Below the pieces are notes generated by a model. The model was not told the DNA's origin and did no database searches. It worked only from the letters and a program-made list of their open reading frames with translations. Shown here one piece after another: positions 13,420 to 24,328 of a stretch of DNA of 64,000 nt; the stretch's first letter is position 1, and each line of letters starts with the position of its first letter. The position numbers and the translations under genes were made by a program. Source of the DNA: Emergomyces orientalis (Eukaryota > Ascomycota > Eurotiomycetes > Onygenales > Ajellomycetaceae); NCBI GenBank assembly GCA_002110485.1, contig MOWL01000045.1:744001-808000 (forward strand), in the 5' to 3' direction.

Positions 13420-14552
13420 CTACTTCAAGAACGATCCATTCGTTTTCGCAAGCTGCTCATCATAGTACCCCTGGAACGCCAACCACCCCTTATCCGGGCC
13501 CCCAACCTGCTTCGCTGTCACCTCCGCCTCTTCCTCACTAATCATGATCTTCTTATATCCAGTCCCAGCTGAAGCAGCGTCTGCCAATAGCTGGGCATGA
13601 CACGTCTTATCCAGACTAATAAACCAAAATGCCGCCTCATCCACACTCTCTCCAACCGTCAACAGCCCATGATTCTGCAAAATTGCCGCCTTGCCATCCC
13701 CAAGCGCCCGGGCGATATTAATGCCCTCTTCACGATCCAGCACGACACCCCGGAAATCGCGGTAGACGGCGTGGGATTTGTAGAAGCGCAGCGCGTCCTG
13801 GGTCATCATGTCGAGTTCGCGGCCGAAGACGGAGAAGGCCTTGCCGTAGACGCTGTGTGCGTGGCAGGCAGCGTTGACGTTGGGGCGGGCTTTGTGGATT
13901 TCGGAGTGGATGGCAAACGCGGCTGAGTTTATGGGTTCGGTGCCGATGACGACGTCGCCGTCTTCGTTAACTAGGATTAGGTCTGAGACGGATATTTGGG
14001 AGAAGTGTTGGGAGAGTGGGTTTAACCCTGGCTCGTGCTTTGGGGTTAGCATTCTATTGCGATGGATGTGGGAGGGTGTATGTTTGGTAATGGGATTAAT
14101 TTGATATATATCCCGCTGGGGTGGGCCACCGTACGCCCTTTTTTTTTCTATCTCCTTTCTCGCCTCCCTAAATGCGAATACCAAGGAGTAGTGGAGGGAA
14201 AGGGGAGAATCCAAAACGAGAGAGGAGGAAAAGACTTAAGAAACATACAAAAATGATCTGTCAAAATCGGATCTCTGACTGAGATATGACCCGCCACACC
14301 CTCATCGAAACCACGATCAGCAAAGGCCCGAAACGCTGCTGCCAGATGCTGCTTGCGGTATAGCCGCTCTTCTTCCAAGCTGTTGAATTTTGGATATTGC
14401 CTAATGTGTAGCTGTTGGCCTGTCACAGTACGGTTGCGTATCTGGACCTGTTCAATGGCCGCTGCAGGTTTTTGCTCTTGCTGGGAACTGTCGGCTTTAC
14501 TCATGGAAGTAATCGGGTTGGGGAAGTCTTCTTTGACGACTGAAGGTGCCAT
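13420..14552 (-). CDS. Class II aldolase/adducin N-terminal domain protein
   Basis: A 303-aa cytosolic protein with exons 14552-14249 and 14027-13420. The intron has a GTATGT donor and a GCTAAC branch, and the join reads TDHFWLNPLSQHF as in relatives. The fold is that of L-fuculose-phosphate aldolase and of the adducin head. Metal-site candidates are the HxH of ACHAHSVYGKAFS and the His of AILQNHGLLTVG, plus the earlier EGVAGHISVRDP. The first ~45 residues (PAAAIEQVQIRN and before) form a polar extension. Fungal members are annotated as aldolases or adducin-like proteins, but substrates are mostly unknown. A full catalytic set cannot be proven by eye. The gene is divergent from the acyl-CoA thioesterase gene at 16074. 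Confidence 0.88.
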
Positions 14553-16073
14553 GATTAAATTTTCTCTTTTTTTTTTTCCCTTTGTTCTACTTTCTTTTCC
14601 CTTTCCTTTTTTTCGTGTTCACGCAAAGGTTTTGGCTTTTATATCCTTCTAATAATGTTCGTAATGTATGAGTTCCATAAAACGAAAAATATCAAACCAC
14701 AGTAAATGTAAACAAATAACTACCCTATTCGCAGCCCTGCCAGTATATATATATGTATATATATGTACAGATTTAAATTCCCCACCCATCCCGCTCATCC
14801 ACACCACCCCCACTAACAGTGTCACACTTGATGGGGAGGGGGAGGGGAAGGGCAAGAAGAAGGGAAAATGAGGGAGTGGAGTAAATAAAGCCGAGATTCA
14901 TGAGCCGCAACTTCTTACCATTAGCCGGGAAACCCAATCAACATTCACATTAATTATTATGAACCAGCTAAAGGACAGGGGGTGCTTGAGGTGAAATACC
15001 AATGGGGGTTCGAGCAATCCACCCAACGCTTACGCATTAGTCCTTCCAGGTTTTCGGGGGTGATGGTTTATGTTTTGCTAACCGGTTATCGGGGGTTTGG
15101 TGGCGGACGATATCCGAAGCAATCAATGGAAGGTCCCGATTTTGCCGATTAACTATTAGGAAAAGTTTCCGCTCCTTGTCGTCCTTGTTTGTTCTTCGTC
15201 TGCTTGTTTCATTTTGACCGATGGGAAAAAAAAGTATCCTTTAGCCGCGATATTTTAGGGCTTTTTTGGGGGAGGGGCAGGTTTAATCTTGTGGGGTATT
15301 TCCAGAAAGCCCATGTTTATGTCTAGATCAGTGAATATATTGCGCATTTCTGACTGATGTTTATGTTATTATTTTATTTAGTTATATTTTTTGTTATTAA
15401 CAGAAGACGAAGTCGCTTGTTTGTCTTCCAGGTCTAGGATATATAGATTTTGACTCCAGTTATTGATGTTGTATCCCTGGGCAAAGGGCTGTTTGAATAC
15501 CAGCGCCAACGAGATATATTGGCTAAAGCAAGATGCTGTATCTTTTGAATAAAAATCAAAATCAAAATCCCCTGTGGACGTATCGGATTTTTTTGGGGCT
15601 TTCCCATAAAAAATAAATGACTGTTCTCCTGCTACGGCGGGTAGATTCTTAGGGAACAAGGGGGGTATTTTATAGGGGCTCAACTGTGGCTGTGCGGGTG
15701 ATGAGAACCGACAAAAAGAATAATCATATGCAATGGTATCATAGTCCATGAACAAGCGCACGATACGAAATTCGTGGTTTATATTTGTCGTTCGTCTTCT
15801 GGTCACTGCCAACAGTTACCTAGGCTGTTTTTATACCTGCTGGACCTCGGCATTTCTGAAATCGCAAAAAATGCTAACCCAAAGTTTCAGCCAGGCGGCG
15901 GAAAAAACTGCTCTCAACAATAAATTAATAACTAGCTTCTCCTGCAACAATCGTTTTGATTTTATTGTAGAATTCCCCGGGCAGAGGGATTTTAATCATC
16001 TGCAGCCGTATATGTTTCGTCAAGCAAATTTTTTCTTTCCAACCTCCGTAGCTCCCACTATACGACTGCCGCC
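14553..16073. other. Divergent promoter region, aldolase-like / thioesterase
   Basis: About 1.5 kb between two divergent starts. The left end is T-rich on the + strand (14563-14612). An ATATATATATGTATATATATG stretch lies near 14745. A 144-codon minus-strand frame at 15378-15812 has no recognisable domain and I do not call it a gene. Confidence 0.45.
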
Positions 16074-17445
16074 ATGAAAGTAACACTTTTTGAACCACCA
16101 GCGCTGGATCCATCCATGTCTCACATAGAGAATATCCTCGAGCTAACACCCGTATCTGACTTTGGACCGGTAAGAATCAATCAAAATAAACCCATCAGAG
16201 CAAAGTCGAGCTGGCCATGTCCAATGGCCGTGGAATGCCGCTTCCCCCATACCTGCTCTCTTCCATAGGCACTAGCTAAAAGAGTTCTTATACAGGACGT
16301 CTTCACAAATACCCGTCCATTATGGCATCCTCCCGGCGCCCGCGGCATTTACGGCGGTGCTGCTATTGCCCAATGTCTTGCTGCTGCCCAATTAACCGTT
16401 GGTCCTGAATTCTCTCCGCATAGCATGCATTGCTATTTCGTGCTAGCTGGCGACTCCGAAATTCCTATCATATACCATGTCGAACGGGTTCGGGAAGGAC
16501 GATCATTCGCGACTCGTACCGTACAGGCACGCCAGAAGGGTAAACCCATCTTCACCACAACGATAAGCTTCGACCGTGAGGGTGGAGGTGGGGAGAAGCA
16601 AGTAGAGTATAGCACGCAGAAACCGGATGTGGCGCTGCCGCCGGCAAACGGCAATACCGTCGATAGAGGCCCTTTTGAGTCGAGAAGAGCTGGCATTCTT
16701 AATAGTACGTTGATAGAAGGAGAGAAAAAGCATCACTTTTCTCCCCCATGGACTCTACATTTGATGAGACCGAAATTAACCCCCTCCTAGGAACCTCCCC
16801 CCGCGCAGAACAAAAAGCAATCCACCAGTTCGTTCGCGCGCGCGGTAAAATCTCTGGAGGCCAAAAAGCCCACCTCTCCGCTCTCGCATACATGTCCGAT
16901 AGCTATTTTATCGGCACTGTTGCGCGGGTCCAGAACATCCCGCGTTTCGCGTCCCCTAGTGCTTTAAAAGCAGCCATCTCCAAGCTGAAAAACCCTTCCG
17001 ATCTGGACAGCGAAGAAATTGAGAGATCCGTCAGGGAACTCGCACGGCAAGAAGCCGCCGAATTTTCGGCTGGGTACATACAAGATTCCAATGCTACCTC
17101 CCATGAGACACAGCGGACGATGGGTATGATGGTCAGTTTGGATCATACCATTTACTTCCACAATCGTGGGGGGTTTAGGGCAGATGAGTGGCTGTTCACG
17201 GAAATGACAAGTCCGTGGGCGGGCGATGAGAGGGGGCTGGTTATGCAGAAGATCTGGGCGCAGGATGGGACATTGGTCGCTACGTGCGTGCAGGAGGTGA
17301 GAACTTTTTACTCCTTCCCTTGCCTCCCTAGGGGCTGAGTATTTTTTTCCGTTCATATCTGTCTACTGACACATCAGCTTTGTAATATTATTAGGGCGTT
17401 GTGCGACTGAAACAAGACAGTCCCAGCAAGGCGACTAAACTGTAA
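16074..17445 (+). CDS. Acyl-CoA thioesterase II (TesB/Tes1 type), probably peroxisomal
   Basis: Hydrolyses acyl-CoA to free fatty acid and CoA, likely in peroxisomes beside beta-oxidation. 353 aa from exons 16074-16169, 16296-16704, 16791-17296 and 17395-17445. Two hot-dog domains are seen. The first contains WHPPGARGIYGGAAIAQCL, the family hallmark. The second contains MVSLDHTIYFHNR and WLFTEMTSPWAGDERGL, followed by IWAQDGTLVATCVQEGVVR, where the Asp, Thr/Ser and Gln of TesB enzymes are expected. Intron 2 (86 nt) ends CTCCTAG after an ATTAAC branch; a nearer AG would leave an impossible 26-nt intron. The C-terminus is ATKL, a weak PTS1-like tripeptide (TKL) where homologues often have SKL or AKL. 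Confidence 0.9.
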
Positions 17446-18612
17446 AGAGTGATCAGGAATTTCTGAATTGACATTCTTTTCCTTTTTCTTTTCTGCTATG
17501 TTCCATAATACCGCGCCCCCCATAAGTGCCCAATTTCCTTTAAGCCCTTTCTCCCTAATCTTGGATTTATAGAATTTTTCTAAATAGACATATTTCTGTA
17601 CATATGTATATATTTTCTTGTATGTTTATGATATCACTAGAATTTGCATCAACTGTCATATCCCCCTCCATCCCTTTTTACTTTGCTTTTTCTTCTCTTT
17701 TTTCTTTGTATGACTGTTACTTGCGAAGAGCGGCATGTTTCATCATGTTTTGGCTGGTTGATTTTAACATTCTTTATATTTTCAGTCTTATCCTTTTTGT
17801 TCAAGTATACATACTGCTAACTCTTACATTTGCTATTCATTACTACTTGCTACATATCATCACACTTTAAATACTTTCAATATATTAGTATCTGTCATAT
17901 CCTACAATCTGCACCTACCAACAATATCACTTCAAAACTAGTCTAATTTCTGTGATATTGGAAACAGTCTAGGTGATGCAGTCCTGCTTTATAAAGATTT
18001 AAGCATTAAGAATATCTGCCTTTGAACAACGCGATGGCATTGCTTTGCAGTTTTCTTCAAATTCAAAAATCACATTGTATTGCAAAATATTGACATGATG
18101 ATCTGACACTGTTATTCTATGTAGCTGTGGAAGAATGTGATAAGATAAAATCTCAACAAGTTTCTCTGAAAATTTCATGCAACATTGCAGAAAATTTGCC
18201 ATGGAGATTTAGGACTATGCAAGTACTTGTAATTGTCACATCTGCAGAAAATATTTTTCTTGATGAATACATGACAGCACGGTAAAATGATCTCACTTAG
18301 TTCACTATTATTTCACAAGCATTCATTTTACACAGCGGGGAGGCTTAATACATATTCTTAAACAGGAGAACATGCAGCACAGAGGAATAATGTAATTTTG
18401 AAAAACCGTACCCCGAAGTCAGCTCATTCCTTTAGCATGCATCCCATGTTCTACATCTCATTGTCATTATCCCACCATTCTTATCTTCGTCCTGCCCCTC
18501 AATCTCCCTCTAAACAAAGAAAAAAAACAGAAATGGAGATGATCAAGGGGGTAACGTTCAAAGAATCAAAACTTGCAATTCCATCTCATTTACAACCCTC
18601 TGAACCACGCCC
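17446..18612. other. AT-rich spacer
   Basis: Mostly T- and AT-rich sequence after the thioesterase 3' end. The longest frames (for example 17604-17870 +) are low-complexity hydrophobic translations of T-rich DNA. I see no gene. Confidence 0.5.
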
Positions 18613-19155
18613 TCAAAGGCACTTATTTCTATTGCAGACATGGCAATCATTATACTTTAAACAGTCCGAATTGTGAAAACACCGTGGATGCGAGCATTTG
18701 TTATCCATCTGAGCTTCTCCACTAACATCAACCACAAACGTCACATTGATATCCACATTCTCCAGAACGCGCTTCTTCCATACAACTTCAGCTCTCTTCC
18801 CTGAAGATCGCAGCTCGGGATACAACCCTCCTCTCACGACCGCCTGTATCACACCAGAGGCATCCCGGATCTCGAATCAGTTTTCGGACTCGTAGAGATT
18901 TGTATCAGGATAATCTCGCACGACAAGCTTGAGTTCATATCGTGTGGACAGAGTGGGAGCGACCTTGTTGTTGTCATTGTTGTGGGTGCGTTGGGTGTTT
19001 GTGCTGGTCGAAGTTGGCGCTGCGATAGACTGTAGAATGAGAATGCTGGAGAGGATGGCTTTGAGAGTCAGGTTTTGTTTTCTGTCGATTCTTGAGTAGG
19101 CTGCGAGCTCGCATCCTAGGCAGTTGGAATTAATTTGATTTATATCGGTGGTCAA
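18613..19155 (-). CDS. Possible small cysteine-rich secreted protein, interrupted frame and no clear start
   Basis: Two stretches in the same minus-strand frame are separated by one TGA (18879-18877). Upstream lies a hydrophobic segment (KAILSSILILQSIAAPTSTS) that looks like a signal peptide but has no ATG in frame; the open frame begins only at TTG. Downstream the frame stays coherent for 88 codons (VQAV-like strands, ENVDINVTFVVDVSG) and ends with six cysteines spaced C-x4-C-x5-C-x5-C-x2-C-x4-C before the stop. A 51-nt intron (18921-18871, GTGCGA to GATTCGAG) would remove the TGA in phase and give YELKLVIRDASG, so the gene may be intact with a weak donor. Otherwise it is a recently broken gene. 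The start must then lie in an unseen upstream exon or be lost. No family recognised. Confidence 0.35.
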
Positions 19156-20552
19156 AATAGACCCGGCAAAAACTCCGATGGGTGACGAAGGGTTTTACCC
19201 GAGTAATTATTTATTTGAGTGTACTTCTCTCCCCGCTTATAAACAAACGGTCAAATGGGCACCCCATATGCTTTGAAAAACATATCATATCAAGTCCAGG
19301 GATAAGATCCGATATCTCTCAAAAGCTCCCATGCGCTGATTCGACTAGATCTGTTTTGATCTACTCCAAAAAAAAGAAGAAGAAAAAAGAAAAAAGAAAA
19401 AAGAAAAAAGAAAAACCACGGCGGAATTCATGAGATAGAAAATATAACGTCTCAGGCATGCGCCTACCGCAGCACCTTCATAATTAACGCCTTCCAGCCG
19501 GCAACCATCAGCGTTTTCCTAATGGCATGCGCGCGGGATATGCAAAGGCTGCGGCTGTGAGAACGTATGATATTGCACATGTATGTACATACAAACAAGT
19601 AACCATGCCTCAGAAACAATGGGGTGGACCGGACTGGGACGAGCAAAAAAGCGTCACAGTGGGTGATATGCTCCCCATAGCATTGTTGTTTTGAAGTAAA
19701 TTCAGCTTGCCAATGATGTGACCACCTCGTTCTTTTTTACCGCAGGCAGCACGGATGTCAAGGGGAAATAGTGGTTCTCCCCCAGATAGCTGCCGAAACA
19801 TACATTCTGAAACTGGCTATATCTTTGCTAATCCATATGCAAAAGAAATTGATGTCCGAAGAGAGAGATTGATTACAGTCATGTAACTTGTCAAAACCCT
19901 TGCGTAACAGGGCACACAAGTGATAATCCTTCAAACAATCCTTCCGTCCTCCATAAATCTTGGGACTGGCAAGTCATGCAAGACACCAATTTTCCGAGGA
20001 CGATCCGGGGAAATGTCTTTCGGCCTTAGGCAAGCCCTTTTGAATTACGGAATGTAGTCGGAGATTCGGCACTTAAGCCCGGGAGCACGAGTGGGTTCCC
20101 ACCAATATCCTGAGTTGGTTAGTGTGCTGTTAGTATGTCACAAATATCTGGATATCGGGGGCGAGCACAACGAGCCTGCTTGAACCCTCCAAAAGCGAGT
20201 TTGCCCGTGAACAGGGCTCCAATATATATCTAGGTACAGATTCATGGGTTTTTGATCCTTTCACTTTAACCATGTTCATTATTCACATAGATGACACCCC
20301 ACGATGAACCAGTGATGGTTTTAATAGAGAGAGACAAGGTGGAGAATGATCCGCTATGCTTGGCATTGCGGGATGTGAGTAAGCAACAGCACGAATTTGC
20401 TCACCTCCCCACAAAGCATTCCACATGGAGATAGGTACCGACTCTTACCGAGGGTTGTAGATTACTCGAATCGGATATACTCTGGATCAATACTACCAAC
20501 GCGTGGACCCCGCTAAGAACAAGTCAGCCAGAGCGTTGTTGCATCGTTCTAG
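19156..20552. other. Spacer with purine microsatellite
   Basis: No gene seen. A nearly pure A/G tract of A5-6G units lies at 19368-19415. The right end forms the upstream region of the UstYa-like gene at 20783. Confidence 0.5.
19368..19415 (+). repeat. A/G microsatellite
   Basis: Near-regular A5-6G units without T or C. Confidence 0.9.
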
Positions 20553-20573
20553 TCAGCATGCAATGTCAGCAAC
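20553..20573. promoter_or_regulatory. Two GTCAGCA boxes upstream of the UstYa-like gene
   Basis: GTCAGCA occurs at 20553-20559 and again at 20566-20572, 13 bp apart, about 210-230 bp before the ATG at 20783. The same word, mostly as TGCTGAC, is repeated in the precursor/UstYa divergent promoter. It resembles half of a Maf-type bZIP site. Binding is inference. Confidence 0.4.
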
Positions 20574-20782
20574 GCAGGACTTCCGAAAGTTCTTCAGCTT
20601 GCAAGTTATGATAACCATTCAACTATAGTAGTCAAACAAACCCAATATGACGTTGAGTATGTTGGAAAGCATGGGGAATTTCCCTCTCTGTTCCTTTGCG
20701 TCTTCTATGCCCCAGGCTACGCCTCTGTCACTTCGGAAATCAAACTACCTTTTGCCCTCCCTTCCTGGTTGAATCTTTGAAA

Positions 20783-21511
20783 ATGGTGCGACTATGGGCG
20801 TACGAGAGCAGTTACAAAGAGTGCGATCAAAGCGACAGCGACGAAAGTGAAGAAAGGCCCCGCCAATCCGTCCCGTATTTCTTCTGGGCCGCTATTTTCA
20901 TCGGTTTGCTATCACTCGCCGCGCTCCTTTTAACCCTCGCCCCAAAAAATTGGGCCCGAGGAGGCACATGTGTGTGCTCTGAAGGCACGGTCGGTTCGAA
21001 AGAAGTGCCATCATCGCTACAAAATGAGGCGGATCTGATTATGGATTGCGGAAAGACACGCGCAGAGGCAGTTTCCCGTGGCTGCGTTTTAGATGTTATG
21101 GGAACAGCGTGGCTTCCACCACTGTGTTACGACAAGGCACTTGCCCAAGAAGCAGTGTTGACGGATACGAATCTAGCAAAAGTTGGAGGCGCCGGGACAT
21201 TCCCGTGGTGGGCGAGCAACAACCATACCACCGAAATCTCCCAAGATTCGCTTCAACATCTCGATGATCTTGTGGGATATACGTGGGAGACATTTCATAT
21301 GGCACATTGCTTGTACGACTGGCGTGTCCTGGTCAAAGCGGCGAAACGGATTCGAAATGGCGAAAGGAATGTTTATGTGCATGTTGCGCTGCTGAATTAC
21401 CACCATGCACATCATTGCAGCGAGGTAATCGCCAATCAAGATCACCGAGTTGGTGGTAAATCAAAGGTCGATTTTGCATTGGGGAGGTGTATACGTCTGG
21501 ACATGTATTAG
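20783..21511 (+). CDS. UstYa-superfamily-like membrane protein with two HxxHC motifs (divergent member)
   Basis: A 242-aa single-exon protein. The start is the first ATG that places a 30-residue acidic head (QSDSDESEERPRQ) before one TM helix at about residues 34-55 (FFWAAIFIGLLSLAALLLTL), a type II layout. The luminal part has DCGKTRAEAVSRGCVLDVMG and AWLPPLCYDKAL, a pattern I know from a fungal family of unknown proteins. It then has HMAHCLYDW and HHAHHCSEV, two HxxHC-type motifs like those thought to bind metal in UstYa oxidases. It lacks the standard LRQ and CTADVG segments, so it is a relative rather than a canonical UstYa. It is convergent with the canonical UstYa gene ending at 21684, 172 bp away. 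A role in oxidative peptide cyclisation is inference from context. Confidence 0.72.
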   Translation: MVRLWAYESSYKECDQSDSDESEERPRQSVPYFFWAAIFIGLLSLAALLLTLAPKNWARGGTCVCSEGTVGSKEVPSSLQNEADLIMDCGKTRAEAVSRGCVLDVMGTAWLPPLCYDKALAQEAVLTDTNLAKVGGAGTFPWWASNNHTTEISQDSLQHLDDLVGYTWETFHMAHCLYDWRVLVKAAKRIRNGERNVYVHVALLNYHHAHHCSEVIANQDHRVGGKSKVDFALGRCIRLDMY

Positions 21512-21683
21512 TGTCGATTCATGTTGGTGTATCTTGGGGATGGGAACAGTTTAGAGAATTCGTTCAATCGGGTCGCAAATTATTCCAAAGGGACAACAAA
21601 TTCTATCACAAATTCTATACGAAAGTCGATATTTGTTCAGAGAATTATTGTTACACTAAAGAGGGAGAAAAAGAAAATTTCAT

Positions 21684-22850
21684 TCATGGTACACTGGGAA
21701 GGACAACGTCTCCAGGCCTTCTCTGAGGTTTATCAATTTCACGGGAGCTCTGGTGCTTCTCTGCCCACTTTCGGATCTCCTCGAAGTTCCGACATTTATG
21801 GACCGTATTGAAGTCAACAAATGGTCCCACACCGTCCACCCACCATTGCCCAAAGACCCCTACATCTGCAGTACACATAATCTGCTGGCGAAGGATGTCG
21901 ACACAATGCGCTGTTCATCGTGATTTACAAGTTAGAGAGTGTTCTTCTTCATTTTTCTTATCGAATTGTGCTGTACATGACTCACCAATATGTATTTCAA
22001 GTGCATCGTCCGGATCCCTAAAAGGGCCCTCCCCTTGTTTCGAATAATATTCAAAATTGAAATGAGAAGCTTGACGGAGCACATTCTTTGCCAATCAATC
22101 AGCTACATATATATACACTTGGAGAAAAGGAGAAACTGCATTTTCACACTCACTAAACAATGGAGATGATGAAAAGCCTCCACATTCGCGTAAAAGCCAC
22201 CACCCTGTTCTTTCTTCCGTTTTACCTGACCCTGCTGAATCCCGTAGCTTTCCGCTTCGTTTTCTGGGATAATGATTGGTGCGTCTGGATTCAATTTTAC
22301 AATGCGTTAACCTAGTTTCTATAATCTCTTCTTTTCGTTTGCAACTTGAATCACCATAAAGTGAGAATGGGTGACATACACTGTGTACCAAGCGCGAGCC
22401 AAGCTTCATCAACCAGTGGTCCTGGTCGTTGTCGATATATCGTCGGCTTCGTGAAGGAGCCATTGAAATGGACAGGTTTGTACGAGATATCAACGTCCTT
22501 CAAAACAGGCGAAGCTGGGTGCCCGTGAAGAAGAAGAAAAAAAGATGTTTTAGTTCCACATTTTGGAGCGAGTAAAACAGAGAACGATTCCCTTACTCGG
22601 AATACTTACAATATTGAGTGGTATATGTGGTGCAGACCGTATCCAGGCGCCAGTGCTTAAACTTCTCTGAGAAAAGTATGAAATTGCAAAACACAGAGAT
22701 ACCCAGCACGATAAAGAACACAAAATGGCGCAAACTTTGGGAGTGCTGTTGTCGATTAGGAGTCCAGTGGCGCTCAGCCCCTTTCAGGAGAGAGAGGCTC
22801 TCTTCTTCATCCAAGGATGACCCAACGTCCGTAGTACTTGAGCTCGCCAT
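21684..22850 (-). CDS. UstYa/DUF3328 family oxidase
   Basis: A 277-aa type II membrane protein from five exons: 22850-22610, 22514-22380, 22284-22154, 22085-21986 and 21910-21684; all phases close. The N-terminus MASSSTTDVG is followed by a TM helix near residues 40-60 (RHFVFFIVLGISVFCNFILF). The YSSPVLKDVDISYKPVHFNG region is typical. The two hallmark motifs are HHLHCLNVLRQASHFNFEYY and HIAHCVDILRQQIMCTADVG, followed by WVDGVGPFVDFNTVHKCRNF. In ustiloxin, phomopsin and asperipin pathways such proteins form C-O or C-C bonds in a ribosomal peptide, in the secretory pathway. An in-frame ATG at 22922 would add 24 residues; 22850 is chosen because it gives the usual short head. It is divergent from the candidate precursor gene, sharing a 605-bp promoter. 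Confidence 0.92.
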
Positions 22851-23455
22851 ATCACCTGCCTTGAAGAATTGTTCTTTGAATACAATCGCCGTGCTGGAAT
22901 GCCCTTCATAAGTTGACCTCATTCTCCAAATTTGAAATTTTGGCCCTTGAGCAGGACGGCAACAACCCCGCTGGAGATTTCCACCATTTCTGTCATCCAA
23001 CCACTGCTGACCTGGGACTATGCGTTGTTGGGGGCGCGATGGGTGGGCCTGTCTCCTCTGATTTCATGTTATCATGACGCCATTTCTAGCGAAGGAAGGC
23101 GTTCGTTTTTTAATGTAACCCAATATCTGGGGAATTTACCACTAAAACAAGAGTTATCTGACCTTAAATCTGGGATCTGCACTAAAAAAAAACTTGCTGA
23201 CTTCAAACATCAGCTTGCTGACCTCAACTCTCCACGGGAGATGTCAGCAAAAGAAACACTACCGTGAATCGATACTCTCTCGACAATTGTTCATGATAGC
23301 AATTGATAAATTGCATATTTAACGACACAGATATCCACCTTCTCCTTCTCAACGTCTGGAATAAACACTCACACACCATCAATCAACACAGCTTCAATAT
23401 CTGATATTCTCTTCTTCAAGAAAACACTCCAAGCAAAAAACAAACCATCTTGAAA
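22851..23455. promoter_or_regulatory. Shared divergent promoter with TGCTGAC boxes
   Basis: Separates the UstYa gene (-) from the candidate precursor gene (+). TGCTGAC is at 23005-23011, 23195-23201 and 23216-23222, and inverted at 23243-23249. The central two extend to CTTGCTGAC(T/C)TCAA (23193 and 23214) and are exactly 21 bp apart, about two helical turns. The word matches half of a Maf-type site (TGCTGAC-GTCAGCA). The promoter's CA-rich, T-poor end before 23456 looks like a fungal 5' UTR. Confidence 0.5.
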
Positions 23456-23675
23456 ATGAAGTCCTTCTACACCTTGGCTCTCCTCATCGTGGCTTCCGTG
23501 GTCTACGCCTCCCCCGTTGCCGTATGTACAGCTACTTACCGTTGATATTGGAGGACATCACTGATTAATATTTCAGAAGCCTGAGGGAAAACTCGTTCCC
23601 AAAGCCGAAGCCGCTGGTGGCCGCGAGTACATCCACTACATTGTTCCGTCAGCTGAAGATGAAGAGGCTTATTAA
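23456..23675 (+). CDS. Candidate single-core RiPP precursor peptide (dikaritin-like)
   Basis: A two-exon gene (23456-23521 and 23577-23675) for 54 aa; the 55-nt intron has GTATGT, a CTGATTAAT branch and TTTCAG, and phase is 0. The first 18 residues, MKSFYTLALLIVASVVYA, are a clear signal peptide with cleavage expected before SPVA. The short leader KPEGKLVPKAEAAGG is followed by the C-terminal REYIHYIVPSAEDEEAY. Tyr-Ile-x-Tyr-Ile-Val-Pro with an acidic flank recalls dikaritin cores such as phomopsin's Tyr-Val-Ile-Pro type, substrates of UstYa oxidases. Two UstYa genes and one relative surround it. Unlike known dikaritin precursors there is one copy only and no Lys-Arg site; only single Lys or Arg residues (GGR) precede the core. 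It could instead be an unrelated small secreted protein. Coding is well supported; the RiPP role is inference. Confidence 0.7.
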
Positions 23676-24328
23676 GTGAACCCCATGGTGACCGCGATCG
23701 AATGGGTAGCAGTGGATTCAGTCATCAAGGAGAGTAGTGGAGTTAGTTCCTTACTAGGGGAGGGGGTTTCTTTTGGTAGGAGGGCGGGGGTTGACGGGGG
23801 TTGGGGGAAGCAATGTATATAGCACATAATTTCTATCTAGGTAAATAGAGGGGTTCAGGGAATGCGTCCAAGCAACACGCGCCAGCATATCCCGTAACCC
23901 AAGATTTGCTAAATAGATGGAAATTTGAATCTAAACCTCGCATTTGTAATCCTCTACCGCGCCATGAAGCTCACCTAGTTCGGGATAACACCTGATGATG
24001 AACGTAGAGCAAAGTCCACAATAATTATTATCCCAGGGCTCCTAACGGGACATCTCTTGGAACTGAATTTAAGAACAGACGTGATTACTTAGTTATACCA
24101 GTGGCTAGGAGCCAACGTAGCCGAATCAATTTTATTCTACTTGGGTCCGCTTACTGGCCTATATAGTAAGCCCCTGCCCTCCTCCTAACTGATATCCTGA
24201 CAGAAATGCCTCTTTATTTGCATGTATGTTAAATGTACGGTAAATAGAACCCATGTTTGCACTCACGACTAATTTCCCATCTCCAAAAATCCATTCTCGT
24301 TGAAATACCACGGCGGAAGTTTATCAGG
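23676..24328. other. Spacer between candidate precursor and UstYa gene
   Basis: Contains a G-rich stretch at about 23757-23810, probably in the precursor 3' UTR, and then the promoter of the UstYa gene at 24329. No TGCTGAC box was seen here, unlike the other promoters of the locus. Confidence 0.45.

Noticed and set aside
15378..15812. 144-codon minus-strand frame upstream of the thioesterase
   Set aside because: No domain, biased composition, and it lies in a divergent promoter region.
19368..19415. Purine tract as a possible CRISPR or tandem array
   Set aside because: Simple A/G microsatellite without spacers; CRISPR arrays are not expected in fungi.
23233..23242. Near-match (9 of 10) to the TOXE tox-box ATCTCNCGNA on the minus strand in the precursor promoter
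   Set aside because: An equally good near-match lies at 58219-58228, upstream of ATG27, so a single imperfect copy has no weight.
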